64,000 nt of DNA from assembly GCA_033239005.1 (NCBI GenBank), contig BSQZ01000111.1, forward strand, positions 248,001-312,000, in the 5' to 3' direction. This stretch comes from Lamellibrachia satsuma (Eukaryota; Annelida; Polychaeta; Sabellida; Siboglinidae). The translations under genes were made by a program, and so were the position numbers. The notes beneath the pieces are model-generated. The model was not told the origin of the DNA and did not search any database. It worked only from the letters and a program-made list of their open reading frames with translations. Shown piece after piece: positions 23,675 through 36,493 of the stretch; the stretch's first letter is position 1, and each line of letters starts with the position of its first letter.

Positions 23675-26344
23675 GCGTGTGTTTAAATGCTATATTGCTA
23701 GGAGTATAATAAATAAGAAAAACGAATTAAACATTATGGTAGAAGATATTGACCCTCACATACAGCCGTAATTGGTATAACCGAATCATGGGCCAACACA
23801 GACATTACAGATGCTGAATTAGGATTGACAGGATACGTAATGTTTAGGAGAGATCGAATAGGAAGAAGGGGAGGGGGGAGTTATTTTATATGTTAAAGAA
23901 TCTATTCAGGCTTATGAAATAAAATTAGAAAGCGAAGCAGATTACGATGAAGCTGTTTGGTGCAAAATAGTTTCAGGAAATTCAAAATTAACTATTGGAT
24001 TAGTTTACCGAAGTCCAAATATAAATGAAGCGGATAACACAAAATGCTATAAAGGAAGTTAGTAAAGGGGAATGTATCACAATGGGAGATTTTAACCATG
24101 GACACATACAATGGAAATCTCTAGAGAGTACAGGGGGTGATGACCAACAATTTCTATTTTTAATTCAGGAGAGCTTCCTTACTCAGCACGTGCTAGAACC
24201 AACCAGGGGAGAAGATGTATTAGATATAGTTTTATCGTCACAAAAAGAATTAGTCGACAATGTAAAAATACATGAACCATTGGGTAACAGTGACCACAAT
24301 CAAATACATTTTAACATCAACGTCAAATCAGAAAGTAAAAATAAAAAAACGTATAGGAGAAACTTCCACAATGGTAACTATAAAGATATGAGAAAATACT
24401 TAGCAAAGCTAGATTGAAATAACATGCTGATGAATAAGACCGCAACTGAATGTTGGAATATTCTAAAATATGAAATTGAGAGTATCATCGATAAATCTGT
24501 TCCCTTGAAAAAACAAGGAAAACGGTCTAGAAAGAAACAATTGTCAAAAGAAGCTATTAGAAAAATAGCGTTTAAGCAAACTATGTGGAGGGTTTATAGG
24601 CGTACCAGAAATGATGAAGACTATGCAAATTACAAAGAGGCACTTAACCTAGCTACAACTGAAATTAGAAAATCTAAAAGAACCTTTGAACAAAAATTGG
24701 CAGGTAATATAAAAAATGACAGCAAGAGTTTCTATGCTTATGTAAGGAGTAAACAGAACGTTCGAGATAAGGTCGGACCACTGGAAAACAACAGGGGAAA
24801 CATAATTTCTGAGGGGTTTCAAATGGCAGAGTTCCTGAATGAGTATTTCTGCTCAGTATTTACCACAGAAGATATCAGCTCACTTCCAGTTCCATTTACT
24901 AAATTTGAAGGAAATAAATCAGAACATTTAGGGCAGTTATTTGTAACTCCTGTAATGATAGCAAAGTAAATTAAGAAGATGAAAGATAATAAATCACCTG
25001 GAGTTGATGGGATACCACCAAAACTGCTTAAGGAAATTGTTGATCAAATTAGTACACCACTTGCAAAATTGTTTAACTTGTCACTAGAAGAAGGAATAGT
25101 TCCATCAGAATGGAAAGAAGCAAACATTACGCCACTATTTAAGAAGGGATCGAGGAACAAGCCAGACAATTACAGACCAGTGAGTTTAACATCAGTTATA
25201 TGTAAATTACTCGAAACATTAATTAGAGACCACATGGTGGAATTCCTTGTAAAACATAAACATGGGTTCCTAAAAGCAAGGTCATGTCTAACCAATCTCT
25301 TGTTTTTTTTAAGAAATTACAAAGTGGGTAGATGACGGGTCACCAGTGGATGTTGTCTACTTAGATTTTCAGAAAGCTTTCAATAAAGTGCCACACCAAA
25401 GATTGATACTTAAACTAAAAGCCCATGGTATATGTAATGATGTAATCAACTAGATAGAAAAGTGGCTTACACACAGAAGACAGAGAGTAATAGTAGACGG
25501 TGAGATTTCAAACTGGAAATCTGTTTTGAGTGGTGTACCACAGGGATCAGTCTTAGGCCCTATACTGTTTTTAATATATATAAATGATCTAGAAGATGAC
25601 ATATCTAGCAAAGTACTCAAATTTGCAGATGACACAAAAGTATTCAGAAAGTTTGGGAAGTGCAAATGTATACACATAGGGCATGGAAACATGGATGAAG
25701 AATATAAAATGGGGGATGCTGTACTAGGTAGAACCACACAAATAAAGGACTTAGGAGTAACATTTAGTGCTGACATGAAAGTTTCAGAGCAATGTGGGAT
25801 TGCTGCTTCAAAAGGAAATCAAATTCTAGGGCTAATTAGGAGAACTATCATGTATAAGGAGAAACAGCTAATTGTACTCCTGTACAAAGCAATAGTTAGA
25901 CCACATTTGGAATATTGTATTCAAGCATGGAGGCCGTATCGTAAAAAGGACATAGACAAGCTAGAAAGAATACAACGAAGAGCAACCAAAATGATTCCAG
26001 AATTGAGAGACCTTAGTTATGAAAGTCACTTATTACAATGTGGTTTGACAACACTAGAGACCAGGAGACTAAGAGGAGACCAAATAGAAGTATTTAAAAT
26101 AGTGAATGGTTATGAGGATGTTGATAGGAATATGTTCTTCAAACTTAAAGAAGGCAGTAGAACCAGAGGACACAAAGCAGCATTAGTTAAGGAGCAGTGT
26201 AGGTTGGACATGAGAAAGTACTCTTTCTCACAGAGGGTGATAAATAAATGGAACAAACTGCCAAATGATTGTGTTAATGCTAGTAGTGTGAATATGTTTA
26301 AAAATAGAATTGACAGATATTTGATAAGGGTGGGCTACACATAG
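23675..26344 (+). pseudogene. CR1 ORF2 (endonuclease-reverse transcriptase), broken
   Basis: The endonuclease part shows GITESWAN near 23775, GDFNHGHIQW near 24080 and SDHNQIHF near 24292, the AP-endonuclease catalytic blocks. The reverse transcriptase shows NYRPVSLTS (25170), YLDFQKAF (25360), GVPQGSVLGPILF (25531) and the FADD catalytic box (25621). The C-terminus RVGYT ends at 26344. Lesions: frameshifts near 23765, 23870 and 24035; a Trp-to-stop at 24415-24417; a Lys-to-stop at 24967-24969; an 18-bp deletion near 25258; a frameshift in a T-run near 25310; a Trp-to-stop near 25453; and an in-frame deletion near 25651. Copy B provides the intact reading at most of these sites. Confidence 0.9.
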
Positions 26345-26737
26345 ATGAGAAAATTGTTGGACTCTTGATAAGCCAATGGCTTCCTTGTCCACTTTGCCAT
26401 CTGGAACTTGTTGTTTGGGATGGCAATCTTGTTAAATCTTGTTAAAGATTCAAGGCCACAATATATTCGAGCCCTCACACAAAAATATCGGGAGCCTGCC
26501 CCCCCTGGTTCTGGTGCCTATATATTCTGATACAAAAAACACAGTAATACCCCCAAATGACCATGCAGAGTTTTTTAATAAGCAGGGTTTCTAATTAAAA
26601 AAAGGCTGGAATCTGATGCATAGGAACATTAATAAGACTGAGAGAGATTTATCAGAATTACTTGGTAAGGTTAAAGAGGATTCACAGTTACTGGTGCTCA
26701 AGAAAACTAAATTCTGCTGTAGCAGAAATACTGTGGG

Positions 26738-26740
<3 letters not shown>

Positions 26741-26779
<39 letters not shown>
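26741..26779. repeat. (TA)n microsatellite
   Basis: A pure TA run of about 19 dinucleotides. Confidence 0.95.
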
Positions 26780-26780
<1 letters not shown>

Positions 26781-26959
26781 TTCTGAATCAATGATGTCAT
26801 GCACAAAACAGGTACATAGATAAACATATTAATTATTCCCTGACTATGACGAGGATGATTCCGACAGAAATAAACTTGATGTATCTTCTTTAATTACTGT
26901 CATGAGTAATGAGGACCTGACTGCACCGATTCAAATAACAAGCACCATGTGGACAATGC

Positions 26960-27235
26960 CAACGGTTTATCGCCCTGGCAGTGTCGCGTCGTAAGACGAA
27001 ACAAAACAAGAGAAAAGCTGCACAGCCATTGAGGAAGACCAATGGAGTGAGACGGCCATCATATCTCTGACAGTGGCTGCTATCTCTAGGACATCACGGC
27101 CAGTCAAAGCTGCCCTGCCATACGAGAACAAGGTGAAGGCCAAAGTCAATGGCCGGCGTCCAATGTGGTCACTGCCCAGCACTTGTAAGGACATGCCCCG
27201 GCAAATGAAGGAAACACACTCACTAATGAACACAC
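26960..27235. other. GC-richer segment, possible exon or pseudogene fragment
   Basis: About 270 bp markedly richer in G+C than its AT-rich flanks and open on the minus strand for 88 codons (26967-27233) and on the plus strand for most of its length. Neither translation is recognised. It could be a host exon, a processed fragment or a mobile-element piece. Confidence 0.3.
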
Positions 27236-27499
27236 CATGTTATGTTATTGCTACTGTTGTTGGCCATTCCTGTTCATTATTAGGACCATAACATAATATG
27301 TCACACCAGATGCTGTGCAAAACGGTGCAGCTCCACTATCTCTCGAGACAGACGGATGCCAGTGAATGTAATATTATGTGATCTAGATGTCACCATTATC
27401 ATTTTTACGTGCATTTTAATGGGCTGATTTTATATTTAAATTAATCATAGTATATATTATGTTATTGTTTCTATGTTTTAAATGATTATGGTCATTATT

Positions 27500-27945
27500 T
27501 ACATCTATGTAAGTGATTTTGGTATGTAGCATATTATCTATGTAGTGTGACTACGGTTTGTAGCATATTACCTATGTCATAGTGAATGTAGTCTCGCGCA
27601 TATTATCTATATAGTGTGACTGTGGTCTGTAGCATAATGTAATGTGACTGTGGTCTGTCGTATATTATCTATGTCACAGTGAGTGTGGTCTGTAGCATAT
27701 TATCTATGTCACAGTGAGTGTTGTCAGTAGCATATTATCTATGTCATAGTGACTGTGGTATATAGCATATTATCTATGACGTAGTGAGCGTGGTCTGTAG
27801 CATATTATCTATGTAGTGTGACTGTGGTCTGTATCATATTATCTATGTGAAAGTGACTGTGGTCTGCAGCATATTAACTATGTCATAATGACTGTTCTCT
27901 GTAGCATATTATCTATGTGGCATGGTCTGTAGCACATAATTTATA
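27500..27945. repeat. degenerate ~35-bp minisatellite, about 12 copies
   Basis: Units contain 'agcatattatctatgt', then 'cacagtgagtgtggtctgt' or variants. Unit lengths vary from about 28 to 38 bp because the central part is deleted in several copies. Confidence 0.85.
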
Positions 27946-28629
27946 GTATGACCAAATCTAAACTACACTATGCAATTGCATCATTCGATCTGCAACTTAG
28001 CATACTTGATGGGTGTGCTGCATAGTTAATAAATTTAGTCCACCAAGTGATAGTTGTTATTAACTTGTTAGTAACTAATACCAAATGCAACAAGACAGAC
28101 AGACAGCACATTCCAGTCCGTCATAACTAATGTTCTGTGCTCAAAACCATCAGCAAAGTTGAAGCTTTTTTCCGGGAGCAAAGCATATCCATCACTATAT
28201 GCCAGTGCACTCGTCTTTTTCCCATACATTAATGTCTCATACTAGAGCACAGGGGCGTGGTTATAACAATAATGATTTGACACTACACATTTTACATGAA
28301 AAAGATGTGTTTTGAGATAGATACACTTTTTTCAGCACAGACAGTCACAAAGCGTGACAAATGAAAGTTAGAGACTTGACAGAAGGAGCACTGTAACTGA
28401 TCTTGGTCTTCACAAACAGGTCTTAGATTGAGACTAAGCAGTTCATAACAACATATATTTATATAAGTAGTTCATAACAACATAATATAAGTAGTTGTAG
28501 TTCATAACAAAATAATAGTTCATAACAACATATACACGCACACGGTTAATCAGTGTTGTTGTGCCAAAATAATTAGGTACAAAAACAACACAAAATGTTT
28601 AAAATCACCAAGGAGGGTTGGAAAACCAG

Positions 28630-29013
28630 TGGGACTGGACAACCAAGAAGTTCTGGACAACTAGAGGATTGGACAACCAAGGGGGAAAGGACAATCAAGG
28701 GGGAAGGACAATCAAGGGAGAATGAACAACCAAGAGAGAATTGACAACCAAGGGGGGATTGACAACCAAGGGGATGGACAACCAAGGGAGAATGAACAAC
28801 CAAGGGGGGATTGACAACCAAGGGGATGGACAACCAAGGGAGAATGAACAACCAAGGGGATGGACAACCAAGGGAGAACGAACAACCAAGATAGAATTGA
28901 CAACCAAGAGTGGATTGGCAACCAAGGGGGATTGACAACCAAGGGAGGATTGACAACCAAGGGGGACTGGACAAACAAGGTGAATGGACAAACAAGGTGA
29001 ATGGACAACCAAG
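28630..29013. repeat. degenerate 18-20-bp minisatellite, about 20 copies
   Basis: Units of the type 'acaaccaagggggattg' or 'acaaccaagggagaatga'. A higher-order pattern of alternating 'gggggattg' and 'gagaatga' units is visible. Overlapping minus ORFs of 120-140 codons rich in L, G, C, S and P are by-products. Confidence 0.9.
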
Positions 29014-30040
29014 ACTTTCGAATTGGGTAATTCATCCGGATAATATTCCCAGGCACGGCAATGACAGCACCCTTGAACATTCACCAATACTAAATATAGG
29101 AAATTAAGAGTTTGTCAACAAGCCTGCCCCTGGGCAGTGTATGGGTCACATCACAAGTGCCACTTTGCCACACTGGCTGATTTTAAAATAACTTATTGAA
29201 TAAGGCTTTTATTACATGTACTAAACATATTTCTCTTAAATTTGAAAGTGTAATTAGTTGGTTAATAACATCTTTTTAGCATAAAGATGTTTAGATATTG
29301 TTATTACTGACATTTTCACCTGTAAAAGTTTTAAAATGTTGTCAATATTAATTTTATGTTCCATCTGTGATTCTGTGACCATTGATAGTTTTTGTTTACA
29401 TGTCGCAAAGCTGAAACCTGGTCTGTATTTTGCAGGGGATATATACGTGCGTAAATGTTTAAATATTAATAAAACAATAATTTTATTTTTCTTCCACTAT
29501 ACTTATAACCCTATAATAATGAGTATTCAGTACTGCTAAGCTTAGTGCAATCACGCCATATATAGAGATACAGACCACCACTTCGAGTCAAGACTTCGAG
29601 TCCGCTACAGGTTACACATTTACACCAGGTAGAACGGACCAACGGCTTTTAGTGTCTCTTCCGAAAGACACGGGGTGATGAAATGTGGGGTGAACTTAAT
29701 GAAACTGCCAAATTTATATTGAAACATCAGTAGAACCGAACCCTGGTCATCTTCTGGTCAGCAAAAACAAACGACCACTTGTTTTGAAAGTTTCGTAAAC
29801 ATGTAAACTTGCTATAAACAAAGCTTGATGAATCACATTTCTCAAGCAATGATGTGCAATATGCATCATTTTCAACAAGGCAAGGAGAAAAAACCGTCAC
29901 CACTGCCAACAGATTTGTTATGTGCAAACTGGTAATTCCAAGTTAAGATGGCATGTTTTACCAAAAACATTAAATTACCAGTGCACCAAGTGGTTTGTTA
30001 AAAATTATAAAACAACTTTGATCATCCTCAACAGAGCAGA
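29014..30040. other. gene-free; small hairpin motif near 29650
   Basis: AT-rich DNA. At about 29650-29670 'gtgtctcttccgaaagacac' forms a short hairpin inside a CpG-richer 90-bp stretch, possibly a mobile-element edge. Nothing else is recognised. Confidence 0.4.
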
Positions 30041-30044
30041 GTTT

Positions 30045-30083
<39 letters not shown>

Positions 30084-30109
30084 CTGCAGAATCTGTTTTG
30101 ACCCTAGTG

Positions 30110-30168
<59 letters not shown>
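30045..30168. repeat. (TG)n-(TA)n compound microsatellites
   Basis: A TG run followed by TA at 30045-30083, then a 28-bp spacer and a long (TA)n at about 30112-30168. Confidence 0.95.
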
Positions 30169-30169
<1 letters not shown>

Positions 30170-30403
30170 CTGGTTTAGTGTCAAGCAGTTGATTTTGAGT
30201 GTGATTGTAATCATATTTGTTCATATTAGACATATTTGCATGCATGTACTTAAATTCTTAAGATGCTTCAAACATCACTTCCATGTTTATATATTTAAAA
30301 TAAAGTTTTAAGTTACTTTTTCATAAACCTTCATGTGTTGGCTCTTCTTCTATTAGTATTACTGTGCAAGTGTTAACACCAACCTTGCTGCACAGCTAGT
30401 AAG

Positions 30404-30625
30404 GCTCGATTGGGCCAATAATGGCTAAACTGGACTTGGCCTGCCATTGAACAAACCTAATTCGGCCAATAATGGCTGTCATTTCACATTTGCTCAACTT
30501 GTATTGGCTTGGTTATTACCAGCGCAAAAACCAAATGGGCCAATAATGGCTGTCATTATATCAACCAGCATTGGCTTGCCAGTGAAAACAAATCAATTGG
30601 GTCAATAATTGTTGTCATAGACGCG
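30404..30625. repeat. degenerate ~60-65-bp tandem repeat, 3.5 copies
   Basis: 'ggccaataatggct' or 'ggtcaataattgttgtcat' recurs at about 30413, 30473, 30538 and 30598. Each unit also carries 'ttggcttg' or 'ttggcctg', giving TTGGC...GCCAA inverted half-sites of the kind bound by NFI. Regulatory meaning is unproven. Confidence 0.7.
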
Positions 30626-32099
30626 AAGGGCTTCCATGGAATCCGTTAGCGGGTTAATGGTTACATTTTAGAATGTTCAAGACTGGCAAAATTTTATTTC
30701 TGGCTAAGGGCCTGAATGTAAGGGGATTCTACATGCTACATACTACATGCTATGTCACGGACTCATTCACTTCAAACAAGTACAGCATCTAGAGCAGAGG
30801 TTGCTCTAAAACTTTGAATTTGCAAACACAATATTTTAACTGAGACTGAGAGTGCCTAAAGTTGTCTTCCCTAAAGTGTGTGAACACACCCCGCTGGGTC
30901 TGTACTGAACGCACTGTCTACTACAGACAGTGTCTAGAACCTCAGTCAATAACAGCAGGTCGGGCAACTTTTTATACCTAATGCTATGTACTACCCAGTA
31001 TATATAATTAAATTACAAATTACAATATGATTACGATTTTGAGAGTCACAAAGGTTTTGCTTATTAATAATTATTGGTTATGTGTTGTGTGTGCATGCTT
31101 GTGTGCATGCTTGTGTGATAGTAAAGCGTGTGATGTCATAACATTAGCTCGAGAACGGTTGTTTGGGCACAGAAAGTGTTTTGCAAATCGCTGCCGTGAG
31201 CAGTTTCTGACAAAACAACAGGCAACACACAAATACAATTTACTGATTTAGGCCAAGTGAAAAATAAACATGTTCATTCGTTTCTTGACAGCTGCATTCT
31301 TTTTATTATTTACTATTTAAATCAATAATTATAGAGCGTCTTTAAATCAGCCACAGTGATCACCTAAGATATGGTGGCCATCTTCAAAAAAATAGTAAAA
31401 CAAAACCATGCTAAATAATAAGGGTTTCGTTCTTCCTTTTTTAAAAAGTCCCGACTATATACTAGTTTCGTTTTTTACTTGGTCTTAGCTAGACACTATT
31501 TAGCATTGATTGGGACAAGACCACCATTATCTAGATTATTGCCTTAAAAAACCAATATGATAGTCTGTCATATGAGCCCAAACAAAATAAATATTTGTAA
31601 TTTCTCAACAAATATCACCTAAGTGATTTACATTTTATCAGTGAAGGCTACAGCTGGAACTACTTATCAATTATGAACTGCCTAACCCCTTTTGTTTTGG
31701 TGTGCTGCCGAGCTTGGGTCTCCCGAGGATTTTAGCACAACAGAAGTATTTTATGCATTACATTATTATAATATTACTGTCATAATTATTTATGTTTTTC
31801 ATATTTAATAGTAAACGCAGAACTAGTGTGAATTATAATCTCAGCACCTAAGTAGTGCATTATAAATTGTTACAAATGGATAACACAGTTGGACCAACAC
31901 GAAACATATACTGATGTAGCCAACTAGCCACAGATTGATATTCATTTTGAACACATCCATGCTGCATATTTACTTACTACCAGTCTACTGTGAAAGTAAG
32001 GGCTGTGAGCAGTTTACGCAATCAAATGTGACACAGTAACTGCAACTTGTGCAAGAAGATCTGTTTTTAAATTAGTCAAATTTTTTTCTTAGCACATCA
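30626..32099. other. gene-free, no recognised feature
   Basis: AT-rich DNA with only short, unsupported ORFs of up to 74 codons. Confidence 0.45.
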
Positions 32100-32655
32100 A
32101 TCATATGAATTTTGAAGCGAAACAAAAGTTATAGTTTTGGGGCTGGTCAAATCTCAGTTTTCCTGGTGGCGGACATCGTGACCAAAATGCTGACACTTGA
32201 TGACTAGGCGACCAATAAGTGCCTAGCAGTTCTTGGCAATGGGTGCAGCTGAGACTTCTGTTGTGACCAATAAGAATCTTCGACTGAGATAGAAGGGCCG
32301 ACATGTATATACAGAAGCAACACAAATTCTCAATGAAGCAAACTGGTAAGTCAGAACGTGAGAAGTTGAGTTGAGTTTAGGTGCATGGATATATCCTATT
32401 AGCAAGTGTAGGACTAGGTGTTTACACATTGATTTTCATTTGGATAGCAAATATTGCCAGTTACATAAGGTTTATCTAACACAGTACAGTGCAGCCCATG
32501 AAATAAAGATGATGTGTGTTCAACAAGGTTTTCCTAGTAAAATAAACCAGTGGCGTGATATTCTTGATTGTAGTTGCAACTGGTTATGTTTTATTAAATC
32601 AAGATAGTAGGTGCATAGGACCAAAACCGTGACTTTTCTTTCCCTTTAATTTCTC
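32100..32655 (-). mobile_element. dispersed repeat, copy 2, with inverted-repeat-like ends (~550 bp)
   Basis: The right half (about 32355-32655) is homologous in reverse orientation to 6860-7155. The two ends of this copy also resemble each other as inverted repeats: 'gaaacaaaagttatagtttt' near 32119 on the plus strand against 'gaaagaaaagtcacggtttt' near 32640 on the minus strand. This suggests a MITE-like element with imperfect terminal inverted repeats. No target-site duplication could be settled by eye. No protein is encoded. Confidence 0.55.
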
Positions 32656-33362
32656 ACAAGAACAGGTTAAACAGAGCATGTAGCATTCACATTTGACTAT
32701 GTTCTTGTACTGTATGCACAGCCAAATCTGGGGGAAAATACCTGGAATTGGGGGCCCATAATAATACTGAAGAAGAACACAGATTAGCATTTATGGACTG
32801 TTTTAGACAAAGGTTTCATAAGCACTCTCATAAAGTGGAAATGTGTTTATTTATTATAGAAACTATAGTCATCCTAGACCTAGCCCAGAAAAGAAGCTAC
32901 ATTGGTAGGTATATCCTGTTCTGCTAGATGGCATCACTTTTTTGTAGCTGAAAATAGCTCGTATCCCGTGACCCATTTTTGGATCACTGATGGGACCTGT
33001 GCATCACATGGTTGCGGAAACAGCCAAAATACTTAGTATGTAGAAAATCTGACCAAGCATGTTGACCTTCATATCAACCAACAGCCTTCTTTACATCATG
33101 GGTGTGAAAAAAATTATTCGGATGCTTCCCTAAATCTACGGCAGTAAGTTTTTGGTTGTGAATACATGTCAAAACGTAGATATAATCGATGGAAGAATTT
33201 TAAAAGAAGAAATATGCATTGTAGCATAATTACTTAGCTTTCAAATGATATGCATATTATTGAGGTTTATCAGGAAAACGCTGACAAAATGACCTGGTGT
33301 GCACTAATTTGTTATGTTTTGGCGTCCAGAAGCCGCCATCGGCGGCTTCGCATGAACAAATA
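32656..33362. other. gene-free, no recognised feature
   Basis: AT-rich DNA. A small GC-rich inverted word 'agccgccatcggcggct' lies near 33332 and could form a hairpin. Nothing else is recognised. Confidence 0.45.
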
Positions 33363-33690
33363 TTTTGAAGACCCCTTCGACACATCGTAATCCGTTGACA
33401 TCCATATTTCTACAATGTTTTGTTGATAAAAGTTATTATACATGTATTATTTTTGTCTATGCATAAATATTTTTATGTTAGAAAATATGAAAAGTTCATA
33501 TTTACAAGATGATTTGACAGTGTCAATGGTGTCATTTGCAATACTGGAATCTTAAATCTTTTCGAAGAATCGTAATCCGAGCAATCCACATTTCAACAAT
33601 TAATTGAGCTGGCACATTTTATTTATAACATTCATTATATATGTATTGTTGTTGTTTGTGCATCAGTATTAACTAATTGTTATATCATAA
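33363..33690. repeat. old diverged tandem duplication (~195-bp spacing)
   Basis: Blocks near 33363-33490 and 33560-33690 share in order 'tcgtaatccg', 'atccatatttctacaa' or 'atccacatttcaacaa', 'atacatgtatta' or 'atatatgtattg', and 'gttatatcata' or similar. Heavily diverged. Confidence 0.5.
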
Positions 33691-34409
33691 ATTACGTTTA
33701 CTGTTTTTTTGGGTGGTGTTTTACTGTATACCTTTTTTTTACTGGTTATATAATTTCTAAATTGTAACACCTGGTGTGAGTAGTGTAGTGCTTCTATTCT
33801 AAGGTATGCATTGATAATTAATACTTCATTATGAATAACAAAATAATTGTTGTGTATTTGTATTTCATAAGTGAATATTCAAAGAAGCTGGGGCTGAAGA
33901 ATAAGGATGGAATAATAAAGACAAGTCATCATCTGATATTGTTCTATATAATTACATAATTGAATTTTATACTGTTGAAATATTTTTGAAAGTAACTGTA
34001 ATTATCAATTTGTGGTAGAATGTCTTGGAGCAAGGTTTACCATAAGTTTTCATGACTCTGAAAATCATTATATTGTTATAAAAAAGTAATACCAATGTTG
34101 TGTGCACCAAGAACAGTGTGGTAACGATATACTGAGAATAAATTGGAGGAATATGCAGAAATACACTATTATTATATTTATTATCCTTCCGAATGGAAGC
34201 TCTCAAGCTAAAGTTGATGCCAGAGTTGTGCTCAATATTACTTTTCATGAAATTACGCACATTTTTTACAGTGCACCAGCTTAAATGCGTGCGTGGACTT
34301 TTCGACATTGCCTTTTTATGAAACTATGTGCTGTTGCTGCACTCTTGGAATATGTTATATAAATTAAACATGAAATCTCTCACGACAGTTTAAAAATGGT
34401 ATTTCTTCA
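33691..34409. other. gene-free, no recognised feature
   Basis: AT-rich DNA. A 113-codon minus ORF (33967-34308) has no recognised motif. Confidence 0.4.
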
Positions 34410-34850
34410 CATACTCAAAATGCTTTGTAAGGTCATGTAAAAAAATTGGGAATTACAATGTCACATAGCATTAAAGTAATTATTTGACAATTTTCATGCC
34501 CATTTCCTAATTAATTACAACTACATTAACAAGGCCCAGGTCACATAGTATATATAAGCTGATATAGTGATACATTTTAACCCCAACAAATTTAGGTTTG
34601 TAGGTCAATTAATTAGGTCATCAAAAATATAGATTTACCCGGTCACATAATATCGAAGTCAATAATTGACAATTTCCATCCCCTAAAAGTTTAGTAAGCC
34701 CATTTACTAATTAATTACACCCAAGTAATAACATTACTCCCTGTAAATAAGTCAAAAGTGACTCAATAAAATAAGTCAAAAGTGACTCAACTCATTAGTG
34801 GGTCAACTCATTAGGTCATGTCAAGGTCAAATATCAACATTCGTTTGTGG
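34410..34850. repeat. GGTCA-rich tract with an internal ~190-bp diverged duplication
   Basis: 'gtcacatagcatt' with 'ttgacaattttcatgccc' and 'cctaattaattaca' (34458-34530) recurs as 'gtcacataatatc' with 'ttgacaatttccatcccc' and 'actaattaattaca' (34645-34725). 'aagtcaaaagtgactcaa' is duplicated at about 34748 and 34770. The words aggtca or ggtca occur at least seven times. Confidence 0.6.
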
Positions 34851-35219
34851 GTCACACACCTTTTTACTTCACATAAATATCAATACATCAAAAACTATTG
34901 CTATTTATTTGCATATCAATAAAATACAGTCCTCAGCATTCCGGGTCACACGAAATGGACTCAATAGACAACAATGCTAATTTTCTGAGATAAAAAAGTT
35001 AACTAACTTTGGAAATAATGAAGATATTAAAAAAAATCCAAAAAGTGTTATAAACTCCTTAGGACACCGTATTTTGTGGAACCATTTAAAGGATCACCTG
35101 GTTGATTTGAAATTGTTTTTAAATACCTAACATTGGCATGTCTCCACAATTATCCAGCATGCAAGAAGCGATGCCGATGCGATGTCAACCAATCATGGTT
35201 GTGACTTGTAAACAAACTA
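34851..35219. other. gene-free, no recognised feature
   Basis: AT-rich DNA without a supported feature. Confidence 0.4.
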
Positions 35220-35990
35220 TTCCAAACCTACTCGGCTGTGCTCGTCTGGACTATTTCCGCCACGCACCAGCAAACGAATAGCATTATTAGGCGGTGTTGA
35301 CAACGCATTTCAGTACGAAATGCTCAGATTGACACATTTAAATTATGCCTTTATCAACCGAAGCGCCAAACCCATTCATTCAGCCAGACAGACAGACATG
35401 TCTACATTTTGTCGTTTAGACTTGCTAACGTGCGCCATAATCCGCAGTTTGATATGTCAGCATTCCTACGAGATTGTGGTCAAAGAGCGAGCAATTTATC
35501 GCGTTAACAAGCCACAAACGCCGATATCCGAACGACACATAAAATGACCGCTCAGGTCAGATATCTTGTTGTTGATGAACGACATTGCCTACCTGCTGGC
35601 CTTAGCTCTTTCGGTGGAAGCTGCCGCGAATTGCCCTCGTCCGTCATTGCTGAACGACTCTTCGAACCATAGGTTACTCGACGGTCGAACAAGCGGTAAA
35701 ATCCTCGGTACTAATCCACGCAGAATTTCGGATGTAGTTTCAGTGGCGATTTTGCGCCGCCAAACTCATTATTGGATCGAACACAGTTCGTCTTTTCCTA
35801 GCGGCTGGATTCGCGCTGCCGCGTCCTGGCTCGCCTGCTAAATTTACATCGGGCAAACAGAAATGGAAGTGCAGGCTATTTTTAAACGCACTCCCGACGT
35901 TAATGGGGTCAGGCCACGAATAGATGACCGCCCGCGCACGCGTGTCACCGCGGGGAGACGTTCGGTGAACAAACAGACCGGGAGGGCAGT
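35220..35990. promoter_or_regulatory. orphan CpG-rich segment (possible promoter/5' exon)
   Basis: About 770 bp with many CpG dinucleotides, for example 'cccgcgcacgcgtgtcaccg' near 35932, set in AT-rich DNA. A 91-codon plus ORF (35566-35841; first ATG 35575) begins with a hydrophobic stretch LLALALSVEAA, resembling a signal peptide, but has no recognisable domain. No TATA box or splice donor stands out. It may mark the start of a gene whose other exons I cannot identify, or a mobile-element relic. Confidence 0.3.
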
Positions 35991-36493
35991 CTAGTTAATT
36001 AGTTGGCATCTTTGTGTTAACGCACAGTAATCCGGTGTCTTAACACCTCGCTTTAATACCAGTAGTTTCCAGAAATGTTAGGTATGGTTGTATGTAATCC
36101 AACGTATATTATGTGTAATTTGGAAAACATGTTGACAAATTTAGGTTTGCAAAAAGTGGCGTTGGGCCATGGCACCCTTTTTACTTATTTTTTCCCGTAT
36201 TTTTTTCCGTTGCGCCACTTCATTGTAGCATGGGTGACCAGGCTTGCCAACCCGCCCCCCGCCCACAGTTGGCCTTCCCCATTGCGAAATCCTACATACG
36301 CCACCTTATGTAGAAATTCCATGTACTGGCATTTTATTGGCAAACCAAGAAAACAAAGTTGTACTTTTTGAGGTAATACATCCGAGTTCACCTACCAACA
36401 CCAAACCTCCTTTTTGAGATAAAGTCTTAAACGAAAACATGAAAAAATACGATGACAAGTTTTTGACAACATCGTCGATGAGGTGAAGCAGAG
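35991..36493. other. gene-free, no recognised feature
   Basis: Mixed-composition DNA without a supported gene. Confidence 0.4.

Larger units (their letters stand above)
22462..26446 (+). mobile_element. CR1-type LINE, copy A (~4.0 kb, 5'-truncated)
   Basis: ORF1 with an SGNH/GDSL esterase-like domain is followed by ORF2 with AP endonuclease and reverse transcriptase, the order known for CR1-clade elements. Homology to copy C begins at 'gaggatgaagga' near 22460, so the ORF1 zinc-finger start is missing. The 3' end carries two copies of the 10-bp word 'atcttgttaa' (about 26427-26446), the short terminal tandem repeat typical of CR1. ORF2 carries several stops and frameshifts, so the copy is inactive. 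Confidence 0.92.

Noticed and set aside
28573..29087. Leu/Gly/Cys/Ser-rich minus ORFs of 120-140 codons
   Set aside because: Produced by the 18-20-bp minisatellite in several frames, with no flanking coding sequence.
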